Below, piece after piece: positions 1 through 9,434 of a DNA stretch of 64,000 bases. The notes under the pieces were generated by a model that saw nothing but the letters and a program-made list of their open reading frames with translations, did not search any database and was not told the DNA's origin. The number at the start of each line of letters is the position of its first letter. Within the stretch, counting starts at the first letter, position 1. The translations under genes were made by a program, and so were the position numbers. Origin of the DNA: Streptosporangium canum (lineage in GTDB: Bacteria > Actinomycetota > Actinomycetes > Streptosporangiales > Streptosporangiaceae); NCBI RefSeq assembly GCF_900113865.1, contig NZ_FOQY01000003.1, positions 124,001-188,000 of the forward strand, read 5' to 3'.

Positions 1-674
1 ACGCGGTCGCCCGCTACCGCGGCCGGTCGCCCGTCCTGGCGATGACCAACAGGCCGGGCTCGGCGATCACCGAGGGCGCCGACCTGGTGGTGCCGATGGT
101 CGCGGGCGAGGAGCGCGGCGGCGTGTCCTGCCGGACCTTCCAGCACACCCTCGGCCTGCTCCTGGCCCTGCAGAACCACCTCACCGGCGCGTCCGGCGCC
201 GGGGCGGATGTGCCCGGCCTGCTCCGCCGTACGGCCGAGGCCACCGCCGACCTGCTGGATCGCCGGGGCCGGTGGCTGGACCCGGCGATGACCCTGCTCG
301 ACGGCCCGGCCGGGGTCTACACGATCGCCCCGGCCGAGCGGCTGTCCTCGGCCGAGCAGTCGGCCCTGATGTTCCGGGAGGGCCCCCGCCGCGCCGCCGA
401 CGCCTGCGAGACCGGCGACTGGTCCCACGTGGACGTCTACCTCACCAAGACCCTCGACTACCGCGCCGTCATGTTCCCCGGCTCCCGCTACGACGACCAG
501 GCCATGGACTGGATCCGCCGGCGCGGCTCCACCGTGCTCACCGTCGGCGGCGAACTGCCGGACGCCAGGGCCTCCGTCCGCTACCTCCACGACGACGACG
601 CCGACGTCGCCCTGCTCACCGAGACCCTGGTGGCGGAGCTGGTCGCCGCCCACTGGTGGCTGGCCCAGCGCTGA
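1..674 (+). CDS. SIS-domain sugar isomerase/aminotransferase-like protein, 5' truncated by window edge
   Basis: The reading frame is open from the first bases, so the true start lies outside the window and only the C-terminal part (about 220 residues) is seen. The segment resembles the second SIS (phosphosugar-binding) domain of GlmS/AgaS/FrlB-type proteins: a strand ending in a Thr-Asn pair after a hydrophobic run, an acidic 'TEGAD' turn followed by 'VVPMVAGEE', and a late 'RYLHDDD' segment before a C-terminal helix. Such proteins isomerise or deaminate phosphosugars, or sense them. Whether a glutaminase or HTH domain precedes it cannot be seen. The substrate is unknown. Confidence 0.75.
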   Translation, partial: AVARYRGRSPVLAMTNRPGSAITEGADLVVPMVAGEERGGVSCRTFQHTLGLLLALQNHLTGASGAGADVPGLLRRTAEATADLLDRRGRWLDPAMTLLDGPAGVYTIAPAERLSSAEQSALMFREGPRRAADACETGDWSHVDVYLTKTLDYRAVMFPGSRYDDQAMDWIRRRGSTVLTVGGELPDARASVRYLHDDDADVALLTETLVAELVAAHWWLAQR

Positions 675-719
675 CCCCGCCCCCTCCCGGAGCCCGTACG
701 GCCGCCGGCCGCGCCGCGG

Positions 720-1190
720 TCACAGGCGGTGCAGCCCGCTGAGGACGCGTTCCAGCAGGTGCAGGCCGGGGCCGTCCTGGTCGATCTGCGGGTGGTGGAC
801 GCGGACCAGTCCCTCGGCCTCCATGTCCGAGACCAGGACGCGGGCCACGCCGAGGGGGACACCGAGGAGGGCGGAGATCTCGGCGACGGACCGGATCTGG
901 CGGCAGAGATCGCTGATGACCCGGTATTCGCGGATGTAGGACAGGCCGAGCTGGGCGGAGGTCGCGGAGGAGACCAGGGCCTCCATGGCGAGCTGGGTGC
1001 GCGGAGCGGTCCGGCCGCCGGTGACGGCGTACATCCGGACCAGCGAGCTCTCCTCCTCGGGCGGTTCACCGTACGGCGAGCCGTCGTACCCGGGAGGTTC
1101 CCCCTGCGGCCCCCCGTACCCGGAGGGCTCGTCCCACGACGGGCCGTACCCGTCTCCCGGCCCCTGTGCGCTCCGGTATCCGTCCCGCAC
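720..1190 (-). CDS. cvnC: DUF742 winged-helix protein (CvnC-type) of a reduced conservon
   Basis: 156-residue protein starting with GTG only 3 nt after the stop of the upstream sensor kinase, so the two are co-transcribed. The first 45 residues are Gly/Pro/Tyr/Glu-rich with repeated GEPPG-like steps. The rest is the DUF742 domain: 'VRMYAVTGGRT' start, a helix-turn-helix-like 'EISALLGVPLGVARVLVSDM' and the closing 'LERVLSGL'. CvnC proteins belong to the membrane-associated conservon signalling complex (kinase CvnA, roadblock CvnB, DUF742 CvnC, GTPase CvnD) described in Streptomyces. Here CvnB and CvnD are missing from the unit; compare the complete set at 12.1-16.4 kb. Confidence 0.9.
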   Translation of the reverse strand: MRDGYRSAQGPGDGYGPSWDEPSGYGGPQGEPPGYDGSPYGEPPEEESSLVRMYAVTGGRTAPRTQLAMEALVSSATSAQLGLSYIREYRVISDLCRQIRSVAEISALLGVPLGVARVLVSDMEAEGLVRVHHPQIDQDGPGLHLLERVLSGLHRL

Positions 1191-1193
1191 GGC

Positions 1194-3893
1194 TCAGCTC
1201 TCCCGCTTCGGGAGTTCGTTGCGGGCCTTGCGCACGCCCCGCTGGAAACTCGACATCCGGCTGCGGACCCGCTCCGCCGAGATGGGGACCGCCGGCTGCG
1301 GCGGCCGGAGCGGGCCGGGGGCCGGGTTCACCGAGCCGGGCACCAGATTGGCCTTGGGAGTCCGTTTGGGCAGGCCCGAGGTGGTCGTCCCGCCGAGCGC
1401 GGGCACGCTGGCGGCCTGGGCGGCCTGCCAGCCGGTGTCGGCGGGGGACGACCAGACCGCGGGCTCGGCGGGCTCGGTGGCCTCGGTGGCCTCGGCGGGG
1501 TCGGTGGGGTCGGTGGCCTCGGCGGGGCCGGGCTCGCCGGGCTGTCCGGCCCCGTCGGCGGGAGCGGGGGTGACGATGCGGAACCAGCCCGACTCCACCG
1601 AGGCGAAGATCGGCAGGAAGTCCTCCTCCGGATCCAGGGCCGAGGTCTCCACCCTGGGCAGCGACCCGGTGGCGTCGGCCTCCGGCGGGGCCGGAGGACC
1701 TCCGGGCGGGCCGGACGGCGGTTGGAGGGACCGGCCCTCGGGTGCGGGACGCGAGCGCGCGGGTGGGCTCCACACGTTCGGCCCGGTCGCCCATCGGGCC
1801 CTGGCCTGCGACGGCACGGCCACCGCGTCCGGTGCGACGGGCGCCGCCAGCAAGGGGGTCGCGGGCGCCCCGGTCCCCGCGGGGGCGGGCATCGCGGGCT
1901 GGAGCGGCACGGCCTGCTGGGGCGAGGCGGGCGGAGGCGAGGCGGGCAGGGAGGCCAGGAGTGCCTCCGGGAGGAGGACCATGGAGGTCAGGCCGGTGTC
2001 CTGGGGGCGGAGCTGGACGCGGATGCCGTGTTTGAGCGCGAGGCGGCCGACCACGAACAGGCCCATGCGGCGGGCGACCGAGGCGTCGGCGGCCTGGGGG
2101 TTGGCCAGGCGCCAGTTCGCCTGGGAGAGCTCCTCGTGCATCATGCCGATGCCCTGGTCGGTCACCGAGACCATCACGCCGCCTCCGTCGATCCGGCTGC
2201 TGGAGACCACGACCCTGCTGTCCTTCGGCGAGAACGAGACCGCGTTCTCCACCAGCTCGGCGAGCAGGTGCACCACGTCGCTCACCGCCGGGCCCGCCAC
2301 GGCGACCTCGGACTGGACCCGGACCGTCACCCGGTCGTAGTTCTCCACCTCCGACAGCGAGGCCCGGACGACGTCCATCAGCTCCACCGGCTGCCGCCAG
2401 CGCCGCGCCACCTCCTGCCCGGCGAGGACGAGCAGGTTCTCGCTGTTGCGGCGCATGCGGGTGGCGAGGTGGTCGAGCTTGAACAGGTCGGCCAGGCGCT
2501 GGTCGTCGCGCTCGCCGCGTTCCAGCCGCTCGACCAGGGTGAGCTGGCGTTCCACGAGCGTCTGGCTCCGGCGGGAGAGGTTGACGAACATCGCGTTGAC
2601 CGTGTTGCGCAGCTTGGCCTCCTCACCCGCCAGCCGTACGGCCTCCCGGTGGACCTCGTCGAACGCCCGAGCGACCTCGCCGATCTCGTCGCGGGACATG
2701 ACCCCGATCGGCGGCACCTCGGCGAGGATCTCGCCGTCGCGGGACTCGCGGACCTGCTGGACGTATGCGGGCAGCCGCTCTCCGGCGACCCGCAGCGCCT
2801 CCCGGCGCAGCCGCCGCAACGGCCTGACCAGCGAGCGCGCCACCCCGGTAGTGATCAGCAGCACCACCAGCAGGAGGCCGGCGACCGATCCGGCGACCAG
2901 CAGGGCGCGGCTCTGCTCGGCGTCGCCGAGCTCCTGGCTGCGGGTGACGATGTCCTGGGCGTGACGCTGCTCGACGTCACGCATCCGGTCGATCGTGACC
3001 GTCACCGCGTCGTACCACTGCCCGGCGTCGTCCGCCTCGGCCAGATCCAGGCCCTTGAGCGAGGCCCCCGAGGCCGCGCGGAGCAGGACCAGCTCCCGCA
3101 GGAACTCGGCCCGGTCGGCGGTCCGGCCGTTGACGGTCTCGTCGAAGAGGCGGCGCCGCTCGCTTCCGGCCTCGGCGGCGAAGGTCCTGCGTTCGTTGCG
3201 TTCGGAGGAGAGCGCGCCGAGGAACCTCTCCATCTGCTCCTGCTCGAACCGGCCCGCGACCAGTACCACCGCCAGCAGGGCCCGCTGGAGCGAGGCGGCC
3301 TCCTTGGCGCGGGCGAGCGCGTCCAGGGTCAGCGCCTGGCCGAACAGCACGTCGTCGGCAATGCCCTTGCCGAGCTCGTCGTGGAGGGAGAGCAGGTCGG
3401 CGATCACCAGGGAGTAGGCGTCGATGGCGGCGTCGGGCAGCAGCGTCGACTTCAGCGCCTGCTCCCGCAGCGGCCCGAGGTCGTCCAGCCGGGTGATCAC
3501 GGTGTCGACCTCGTCCCTGGTCCGGCCGGTGACCGCCTCGCGCAGCAGGGTGCCGCTGTCGCGGACGTGCGTCACCGCGGCGTCCACCGCGTTCATCCGG
3601 GCGCGTACGGCCTCCGCCTCGCGCTCCGGGCGGCCGAGGGCGATGAACCAGGCCGTGCGGTCGCGCTCCTCGGCCAGCTCGTGGGTGAGCGCGCCGATGC
3701 GGTCCGACAGCCTGGCCAGGTCGTTGACCTGCTGGTAGTCGGCGGCGGCACGCATGGAGGCGAAGACCTGGACTCCGCCGAGCAGCACCGCCGCGGCGGT
3801 GGGGACCAGGATGAGCGCGACCAGCCTGGAGCGCACCCGCCAGTTCCGCAGGCGCAACCCGCTCCCCGCACCCTGGATGTTGTGTGTACTCAC
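1194..3893 (-). CDS. cvnA: Nitrate/nitrite-sensing-type sensor histidine kinase (CvnA-type)
   Basis: About 899 residues from a GTG start preceded by GAGAGG. An ATG 23 codons upstream (3962) is possible, but the chosen start gives an N-terminus matching the paralogue at 13.4-16.4 kb ('LRLRNWRVRSRL' just before TM1). Order: TM1 near residues 20-42, a long helical extracytoplasmic sensor of NIT type, TM2 near 325-345, HAMP, a dimerisation helix with the likely phospho-His in 'KLDHLATRMRRN', a HATPase_c domain ('ELVENAVSFSP', 'DQGIGM', 'GLFVVGRLA'), and a Pro/Ala/Glu-rich tail of about 250 residues. In conservons the kinase signals through the small partners; only the DUF742 partner follows here. 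Confidence 0.88.
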   Translation of the reverse strand: MSTHNIQGAGSGLRLRNWRVRSRLVALILVPTAAAVLLGGVQVFASMRAAADYQQVNDLARLSDRIGALTHELAEERDRTAWFIALGRPEREAEAVRARMNAVDAAVTHVRDSGTLLREAVTGRTRDEVDTVITRLDDLGPLREQALKSTLLPDAAIDAYSLVIADLLSLHDELGKGIADDVLFGQALTLDALARAKEAASLQRALLAVVLVAGRFEQEQMERFLGALSSERNERRTFAAEAGSERRRLFDETVNGRTADRAEFLRELVLLRAASGASLKGLDLAEADDAGQWYDAVTVTIDRMRDVEQRHAQDIVTRSQELGDAEQSRALLVAGSVAGLLLVVLLITTGVARSLVRPLRRLRREALRVAGERLPAYVQQVRESRDGEILAEVPPIGVMSRDEIGEVARAFDEVHREAVRLAGEEAKLRNTVNAMFVNLSRRSQTLVERQLTLVERLERGERDDQRLADLFKLDHLATRMRRNSENLLVLAGQEVARRWRQPVELMDVVRASLSEVENYDRVTVRVQSEVAVAGPAVSDVVHLLAELVENAVSFSPKDSRVVVSSSRIDGGGVMVSVTDQGIGMMHEELSQANWRLANPQAADASVARRMGLFVVGRLALKHGIRVQLRPQDTGLTSMVLLPEALLASLPASPPPASPQQAVPLQPAMPAPAGTGAPATPLLAAPVAPDAVAVPSQARARWATGPNVWSPPARSRPAPEGRSLQPPSGPPGGPPAPPEADATGSLPRVETSALDPEEDFLPIFASVESGWFRIVTPAPADGAGQPGEPGPAEATDPTDPAEATEATEPAEPAVWSSPADTGWQAAQAASVPALGGTTTSGLPKRTPKANLVPGSVNPAPGPLRPPQPAVPISAERVRSRMSSFQRGVRKARNELPKRES

Positions 3894-4267
3894 CGAACGC
3901 TGCCTCTCGGTGGACGAACCCGCTGGCCGAATTTCCCTTGGTTCCCGGTAATTCGAGCACATCTCGACCTATGGGGCCAATCGAACACAGCTCCACAAAT
4001 GATTACTTATGAGGCAGGAGGGATGGAATCTGGAGCTCCATTTGCAGGCTGGAATCCCTATTACGGACACCCAAATACTCTTATTAAGTATTTCTCGTGC
4101 CTATATGGCCGTTTGCACCGTTCCAGAATGGCGAGCAGGCGATAACGCGGCAGAAGTGCGACGACCCCAAAAAGATCACATGATTGTGATTCGTGATATT
4201 TCCCCCATATCTTGACTCCTTACGTCCGTAGCCCCCCGAATCCGGGCGTCGAGTTTTGGAGGAGACA
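3894..4267. promoter_or_regulatory. AT-rich divergent promoter region, kinase versus betaine transporter
   Basis: This spacer is much richer in A+T than its surroundings and contains no convincing gene. It must carry the promoters for the kinase (minus strand) and the ABC importer (plus strand). An imperfect operator-like inverted repeat, ATCAC-N6-GTGAT, lies at 4175-4190, with a further GTGAT at 4193-4197. No regulator gene is adjacent, so the binding protein is unknown. Confidence 0.45.
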
Positions 4268-5347
4268 GTGGCCCCATCCGACGGTGCCGCGATCGAGGTC
4301 CGTGGGCTGTGGAAGATCTTCGGCCCCCGGGCGGAGCGCGTTCTCGGCGGCCCCGACGCGCTGCTCGACCCGGTCGCGCTCCGGGACAGGACAGGCTGCG
4401 TCGCCGCCGTCAGGGACGTCGGCTTCTCGGTACGGCCCGGCGAGGTGTTCGTCGTGATGGGCCTGTCCGGGAGCGGCAAGTCCACCCTGGTCCGCTGCCT
4501 GACCCGGCTGATCGAGCCGACCGCCGGGGAGATCTCGATCGCCGGCCAGGACGTGCGGGCCGCCTCCCCCGCCCAGCTCAGGGACCTGCGCAGGCACCGG
4601 GTCAGCATGGTCTTCCAGCACTTCGGCCTCCTGCCGCACCGCAGGGTCCTCGACAACGTGGCCTACGGGCTGGAGGTCCAGGGCGTGCCCCGGGCGCGAC
4701 GGCACCGGCGGGCCCGGGAGATCCTCTCCCTGGTCGGCCTGGAGGGCTCCGACGACGCCCGCCCCGACCAGCTCTCCGGCGGCATGCAGCAGCGCGTCGG
4801 CCTGGCCCGGGCACTGGCCGCAGACCCCGAGGTGCTCCTGTTCGACGAGCCGTTCAGCGCGCTGGATCCGCTGATCCGCCGGGACATGCAGGCGGAGGTC
4901 GTCCGCCTGCACCGCGAGGTCGGCAAGACCATGCTGTTCATCACCCACGACCTGTCCGAGGCGCTCAAGCTCGGCGAGCGCATCGCGATCATGCGGGCGG
5001 GCTCGATCGTCCAGCTCGGCACCGCGGAGGAGCTGGTCGGCGCCCCCGCCGACGACTACGTGGCCGACTTCGTCAGGGACGTGCCCAGGAGCGAGGTGCT
5101 CTCGCTGCGCTGGATCTGCCGCCCCCCGCTGCGGGAGGACCACCTCGACGGTCCCGTGCTCGCGGCGTCCACCGTCATCCGCGACGCGGTGCCGGCCGCC
5201 ATGGAGTCGGCCCGGCCGATCCGCGTCGTGCGGGACGGGGAGCTGATCGGCGTGGTCGACCGCCTCGACATCCTCGGAGCCATGGCCGGCGGCCCGGCGC
5301 CGGCCGTACCGGGATCCCGCCGGCCGGCGGCCGGAGCCGGCGCGTGA
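4268..5347 (+). CDS. proV: Glycine betaine/proline-type ABC transporter ATP-binding protein
   Basis: 359 residues. The GTG start is chosen because GGAGGAG ends four bases before it; a TTG 12 nt upstream would lie before that site. Walker A is 'GLSGSGKST', the signature '[15 protein letters not shown]', Walker B '[13 protein letters not shown]'. The segment '[20 protein letters not shown]' and the insertion before Walker A are typical of ProV/OpuAA, which energise import of quaternary-amine osmoprotectants. A short CBS-like C-terminal piece ('[20 protein letters not shown]') is about half of the usual tandem CBS sensor. The stop overlaps the permease start in GTGA. Confidence 0.92.
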   Translation: MAPSDGAAIEVRGLWKIFGPRAERVLGGPDALLDPVALRDRTGCVAAVRDVGFSVRPGEVFVVMGLSGSGKSTLVRCLTRLIEPTAGEISIAGQDVRAASPAQLRDLRRHRVSMVFQHFGLLPHRRVLDNVAYGLEVQGVPRARRHRRAREILSLVGLEGSDDARPDQLSGGMQQRVGLARALAADPEVLLFDEPFSALDPLIRRDMQAEVVRLHREVGKTMLFITHDLSEALKLGERIAIMRAGSIVQLGTAEELVGAPADDYVADFVRDVPRSEVLSLRWICRPPLREDHLDGPVLAASTVIRDAVPAAMESARPIRVVRDGELIGVVDRLDILGAMAGGPAPAVPGSRRPAAGAGA

Positions 5348-7290
5348 CCTCGCCGCCCGCCGCGCTCTCCCCTGCCCGGGCGGCCCCGCCCGCCCGCCGC
5401 TCCCGGAGGCCGCTGCCGCCCTGGCTGGCGCCGCTCACCGGCGCGGCCGTGGCCGTGGCCGCCTATCTGCTCTTCCGGGGCACCGCGCCGCTGCCCCACG
5501 ACGACGACGCCGCGCAGTTCGGGGCGGTCAACGACGTGCGGGACTGGGTGGACGCCAACCGCAACGAGAGCCCGGTCTTCCTGTTCTTCGTCAACTACGT
5601 GCGACTGGCCGTCGGCGGGCTCCACGACGCCCTCCACCTGGTGCTGGACGGCCTCGGCTGGGTGGGGCTGATCGGGGTCGCGGGCGCGCTGGGCCGGCTG
5701 GCGGGCGGCCGCCGGACCGCGCTGGTCGCCATGCTGGGAACCGGCTCGTTCGGGGTGCTGGGGCTGTGGGAGGCGAGCGTCGACACGCTCGCGCTCGTGC
5801 TCGCGGCGGTCCTGCTCTCACTGCTGATCGGCCTGCCGCTGGGCGTGGCCGCGGGTCGTTCGGTACGGCTGCGCCGCCTGCTCACCCCGGTCCTCGACGT
5901 CATGCAGATCATGCCGACGTTCGCCTACCTGGCGCCGATGGTGCTGTTCTTCCAGATCGGGCCCGCGTCCGCCGCGATCACCACGATGATCTACGCGATC
6001 CCTCCGGCGATCAGGATCACCGCGCTGGCCGTCGAGCAGGTCTCCCCGGCCGCCGTCGAGGCCTCCACCTCGCTCGGCGCCACCCGCCGGCAGACGCTGC
6101 GCAAGGTGCACCTCCCGATGGCGCGCGCCACGATCGCGCTGGCGATCAACCAGACCGTCATGATGGCGCTGTCCATGGTGGTGATCGCGGCGCTGATCGC
6201 CGCGCCGGGGCTGGGCTCGGACATCATCCGCGGGCTCTCCCGGGCCGACGTGGGCGTCATGCTCCCGGCGGGCATCGCCATCGTGGTGATGGCCGTCGTG
6301 CTGGACCGGATCACCATGGCCGCCGCGACGCGCGGGCCGGTGCCGCCCGGCGTCTCCTCCGCCTGGCTCCGGCTCGCCGCCCCGGCGGTGATCCTCCTGG
6401 TCGCCGGGATCGCGGCCCGCCTCCTGCCCGCCGAGTTCCCCCGGGAGTGGGTGCTCCGCTTCGCCGGACCGGTGAACGAGGCCGTGAACTGGGCCAAGTT
6501 CTCCTGGTACGGCGCCACCGAGGCGATCAGGAACGGCGTCACCGAAGCCCTCCTCAACCCCCTGCAGACCGTGCTCACCACCGCCCCCTGGTGGCTGGTC
6601 GCGGCGGTCGTGCTCGCGGCCGGATGGCGGGCCGCGGGGGCGCGTCCCGCGGCCGTCGCGGTGGGCTGCCTGCTCGCCACGGCCCTGCTCGGGCTCTGGC
6701 AGCACACCATGGAGACGCTCACCACCGTGCTGGCCGGGGTGGTGCCGGCCCTGGCCGCCGGGCTCGCGCTCGGCATCGCGGCGGCCCGCTCCCCCCGGTT
6801 CGCCGCCGTGCAACGCCCGCTGCTCGACACCGCGCAGACCATGCCCGCCTTCGTCTACCTGCTGCCCGCGCTGGCGCTGTTCGGCGCGACCCGGTTCACC
6901 GCGATCTTCGCCTCGGTGATCTACGCGGTGCCGCCGGTCGTCCGGCTGGTGGAGGACGGGATCAGAAACGTGTCCCCGGTCGCCGTGGAGGCCGCGCGCT
7001 CCTGCGGCTCCACCGACCGGCAGCTGCTGTGGAAGGTGCGGCTGCCGATGGCCCGCCGGGCGATCCTGCTCGCCGCCAACCAGGGAATCGTCATGACGCT
7101 CGCCATGGTCGTGGTCGGCGGCCTGGTCGGCGCGGGCGGCCTGGGCTACGACGTCGTCTCCGGATTCTCCCAGCGCACCGACTTCGGCATGGGCTTCGCG
7201 GCCGGGGTCGCCACGGTGCTGCTGGGGATCATGCTCGACCGGATCACGCAGGGCGCCGATGGGCGCCCTTCCCCCCGAAAGTCCCCCTAA
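5344..7290 (+). CDS. proW: Double permease of glycine betaine-type ABC importer
   Basis: 648 residues, GTG start translationally coupled to the ATPase gene by a 4-nt overlap. Two ProW-like permease domains are fused in one chain. Each has the EAA coupling loop: '[20 protein letters not shown]' in the first half and '[20 protein letters not shown]' in the second, each followed by 'GLG' loops and a final 'LDRIT' helix. An extracytoplasmic loop of about 60 residues follows the first TM. Family permeases are usually single-domain homodimers, so this chain probably supplies both transmembrane halves. Two binding-protein genes follow in the same operon. Confidence 0.92.
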   Translation: MTSPPAALSPARAAPPARRSRRPLPPWLAPLTGAAVAVAAYLLFRGTAPLPHDDDAAQFGAVNDVRDWVDANRNESPVFLFFVNYVRLAVGGLHDALHLVLDGLGWVGLIGVAGALGRLAGGRRTALVAMLGTGSFGVLGLWEASVDTLALVLAAVLLSLLIGLPLGVAAGRSVRLRRLLTPVLDVMQIMPTFAYLAPMVLFFQIGPASAAITTMIYAIPPAIRITALAVEQVSPAAVEASTSLGATRRQTLRKVHLPMARATIALAINQTVMMALSMVVIAALIAAPGLGSDIIRGLSRADVGVMLPAGIAIVVMAVVLDRITMAAATRGPVPPGVSSAWLRLAAPAVILLVAGIAARLLPAEFPREWVLRFAGPVNEAVNWAKFSWYGATEAIRNGVTEALLNPLQTVLTTAPWWLVAAVVLAAGWRAAGARPAAVAVGCLLATALLGLWQHTMETLTTVLAGVVPALAAGLALGIAAARSPRFAAVQRPLLDTAQTMPAFVYLLPALALFGATRFTAIFASVIYAVPPVVRLVEDGIRNVSPVAVEAARSCGSTDRQLLWKVRLPMARRAILLAANQGIVMTLAMVVVGGLVGAGGLGYDVVSGFSQRTDFGMGFAAGVATVLLGIMLDRITQGADGRPSPRKSP

Positions 7291-7303
7291 AGAAGAGGAT
7301 CGC

Positions 7304-8296
7304 ATGAGGATCGGACGCAGGGTCCGCCTGCTCGCCGGCGTTCTGGCACTTGGACTGGCCGCCGCGGGCTGCGGTGGCGCCAAGGTGGAGACCGGCACCG
7401 GCACGGCACGGACGTCCGCGGGCGCCGCCGGATCGTCGGCGCCCGCCGCGGGCGGCACCGTGAGGATCGCCATCAACCCGTGGGCCGGCTACGAGGCCAG
7501 CGCCGCGGTGCTCTCCTATCTGCTGGAGAAGGAGCTCGGCTACAAGGTCGAGAAGAAGGAGCTCGCCGAGCAGGTCTCCTGGGAGGGGTTCGAGAGCGGC
7601 GACGTCGACCTCATCGTGGAGAACTGGGGCCACGACGATCTGAAGAAGACCTTCATCGAGGAGAAGAAGGTCGCCGTCGAGGCGGGCTCCACCGGGAACA
7701 AGGGCGTCATCGGCTGGTACATCCCCAAGTGGATGACGGAGAAGTATCCCGGCATCACCGACTACAAGAACCTGAACAAGTACGCCGCCCTGTTCGCGAC
7801 CTCGGAGTCGGGCGGCAAGGGCCAGCTTCTCTTCGGCGACCCGTCCTACGTCAGCAACGAAGAAGCGATCATCAAGAATCTCAAGCTGGACTACAAGGTG
7901 GTCGTGGGCGGCAGCGAGGCGGCGCTGATCGAGTCCGCCACCCAGGCCCAGCGGCAGAAGAAGCCACTGCTCTTCTACTTCTGGGACCCGCACTGGCTGT
8001 TCGACCGGGTCGATCTGGTCCGCGTCAACCTGCCGCCCCACACCGACGGCTGTGACGCCGACCCCAAGAAGGTCGCCTGCGACTACGCCGCGCTGGATCT
8101 CGACAAGATCGCGAGCAAGCGGTTCGCCGACACCGGCGGCAAGGCCTACGAGCTGGTCAAGAACTTCTCCTGGACCAACGAGGCGCAGAACGCGGTGGCC
8201 AACGGCATCACCAACGACGGGCTGAGCCCCGAGGACGCGGCCAGGAAGTGGGTCGAGGCCAACCCGTCCGTCTGGGCCTCCTGGATCCCCCAGTAA
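7304..8296 (+). CDS. Glycine betaine-type substrate-binding lipoprotein, copy 1
   Basis: 330 residues; ATG preceded by AGAAGAGGA. The N-terminus is a lipoprotein signal: basic 'MRIGRRVR', hydrophobic stretch, lipobox 'LAAAGC'. A Ser/Ala/Gly linker of about 35 residues leads to an OpuAC domain beginning 'VRIAINPWAGYEASAAVLS', with 'DVDLIVENWG' and 'GVIGWYIPKWM'. OpuAC proteins cage trimethylammonium compounds with aromatic residues, and Trp/Tyr are frequent here. It lies 13 nt after the permease and presumably delivers ligand to it. The exact ligand (betaine, proline betaine, choline) cannot be told from sequence alone. Confidence 0.9.
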   Translation: MRIGRRVRLLAGVLALGLAAAGCGGAKVETGTGTARTSAGAAGSSAPAAGGTVRIAINPWAGYEASAAVLSYLLEKELGYKVEKKELAEQVSWEGFESGDVDLIVENWGHDDLKKTFIEEKKVAVEAGSTGNKGVIGWYIPKWMTEKYPGITDYKNLNKYAALFATSESGGKGQLLFGDPSYVSNEEAIIKNLKLDYKVVVGGSEAALIESATQAQRQKKPLLFYFWDPHWLFDRVDLVRVNLPPHTDGCDADPKKVACDYAALDLDKIASKRFADTGGKAYELVKNFSWTNEAQNAVANGITNDGLSPEDAARKWVEANPSVWASWIPQ

Positions 8297-8312
8297 ACGA
8301 TCGGCCGATTCC

Positions 8313-9239
8313 GTGAGAAGACAACTCGCCGGGGTCGCCGCGGCGCTCCTCCTGCTCACCGCGTGCAGCGGTGAGCAGGAGGCGCCCCCGCCGACCGGCG
8401 GCACCGTGAGGATCGCCATCAACGGGTGGGCGGGCTACGAGGCCAGCGCGGCCGTCCTCGGCCGGCTCCTGGAACAGGAGCTCGGCTACGAGGTGCGCAG
8501 GGTGGAGCTCAACGAGGCCGAATCGTGGGAGGGGCTCGAAAAGGGCACGGTGGACGTCATCGTCGAGAACTGGGGCCGCGAGGCCGAGAAGAAGACCTAC
8601 ATCGAGGAGAAGAAGGTCGCCGTCTCCGCCGGAAGAAACGGAAACAAAGGGGTGATCGGCTGGTATGTCCCGCAGTGGATGGCCGACCGGTACCCGGACA
8701 TCACCGACTGGCGGAAGCTCAACAAGTACGCCCATCTATTTAAGACTGATAAATCAGGTAATTTCGGTCAGCTCCTCGACGGGGACGCCTCCTACGTCAC
8801 CAACGACGAGGCGCTGGTCCGCAATCTCGGGCTCGACTACAAGGTCGTCTACGCGGGCAGCGAGAAAGCCCTGATAAGGGCCGCGAAACTGGCGACCCGG
8901 CGGCGCACTCCCCTGCTGATGTATTTCTACGAACCGCAGTGGCTGTTCACCCAGATCAAGTTGGCGAAGATCAATCTCCCTCCCTATGCGATCGGCTGCG
9001 ACGCCGACGCCGCGAAGGTCGCCTGCGACTACCCGCCCTACCTGCTCGACAAGATCGTGAGCAGGAGGTTCGCCGACACCGGCGGCCGGGCCTACGAGCT
9101 GGTGCGCAACTTCACGTGGACGAACGACCAGCAGAACGCGGTCGCGGACGACATGACCGGCGGCCTGAGCGCCGACCAGGCGGCCCGCAAGTGGATCGAG
9201 GCGAACAAGATCGTGTGGAAGGACTGGATGCCCGCCTGA
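8313..9239 (+). CDS. Glycine betaine-type substrate-binding lipoprotein, copy 2
   Basis: 308 residues, GTG start 16 nt after copy 1. It is a tandem paralogue of the upstream binding protein, sharing 'VRIAIN-WAGYEASAAVL', 'VIVENWG', 'KKVAVSAG', 'NKGVIGWYVPQWM' and the Cys-containing 'IGCDADAAKVACDY' segment. It has a shorter linker after the lipobox 'LLTAC'. A patch near 8735-8770 is markedly AT-rich compared with the rest of the operon. Two receptors for one double permease suggest a widened ligand range, but this is inference. Confidence 0.88.
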   Translation: MRRQLAGVAAALLLLTACSGEQEAPPPTGGTVRIAINGWAGYEASAAVLGRLLEQELGYEVRRVELNEAESWEGLEKGTVDVIVENWGREAEKKTYIEEKKVAVSAGRNGNKGVIGWYVPQWMADRYPDITDWRKLNKYAHLFKTDKSGNFGQLLDGDASYVTNDEALVRNLGLDYKVVYAGSEKALIRAAKLATRRRTPLLMYFYEPQWLFTQIKLAKINLPPYAIGCDADAAKVACDYPPYLLDKIVSRRFADTGGRAYELVRNFTWTNDQQNAVADDMTGGLSADQAARKWIEANKIVWKDWMPA

Positions 9240-9267
9240 CACCCCCCGGACCTTCACAACAAACATA

Positions 9268-9293
9268 GGGTTGCTGCAAATTTATAGCAACCC
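9268..9293. promoter_or_regulatory. Perfect 8-bp inverted repeat between importer operon and uvrA-like gene
   Basis: GGGTTGCT, a 10-nt AT-rich spacer, and AGCAACCC form a perfect inverted repeat in an otherwise AT-rich gap. It may be the terminator of the transporter operon, though no T-run follows on the plus strand. It may instead be an operator for the UvrA-like gene that begins 142 nt downstream. Confidence 0.5.
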
Positions 9294-9434
9294 CAAAAAT
9301 ATCGTCTAGGGTGGTCCGTGACTCCGGCCGCAGCCCCGCGCCGCCGCGGAAGTCCGGGCCGCGCCACTCCTCGGCGACGTTCCCCGGCTTCGCGCGTCCG
9401 AGTCCGTCCGCGATCGACCTCCGAAGGAGCACCG

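Noticed and set aside
729..4145. A very long plus-strand open frame opposite the first kinase and DUF742 gene
   Set aside because: It is the antisense shadow of GC-rich genes; its translation is Gly/Arg/Asp/His-rich without domains.
4009..4215. A 68-codon plus-strand frame in the AT-rich spacer before the betaine transporter
   Set aside because: No ribosome-binding site and no domain; the DNA looks like a divergent promoter region.
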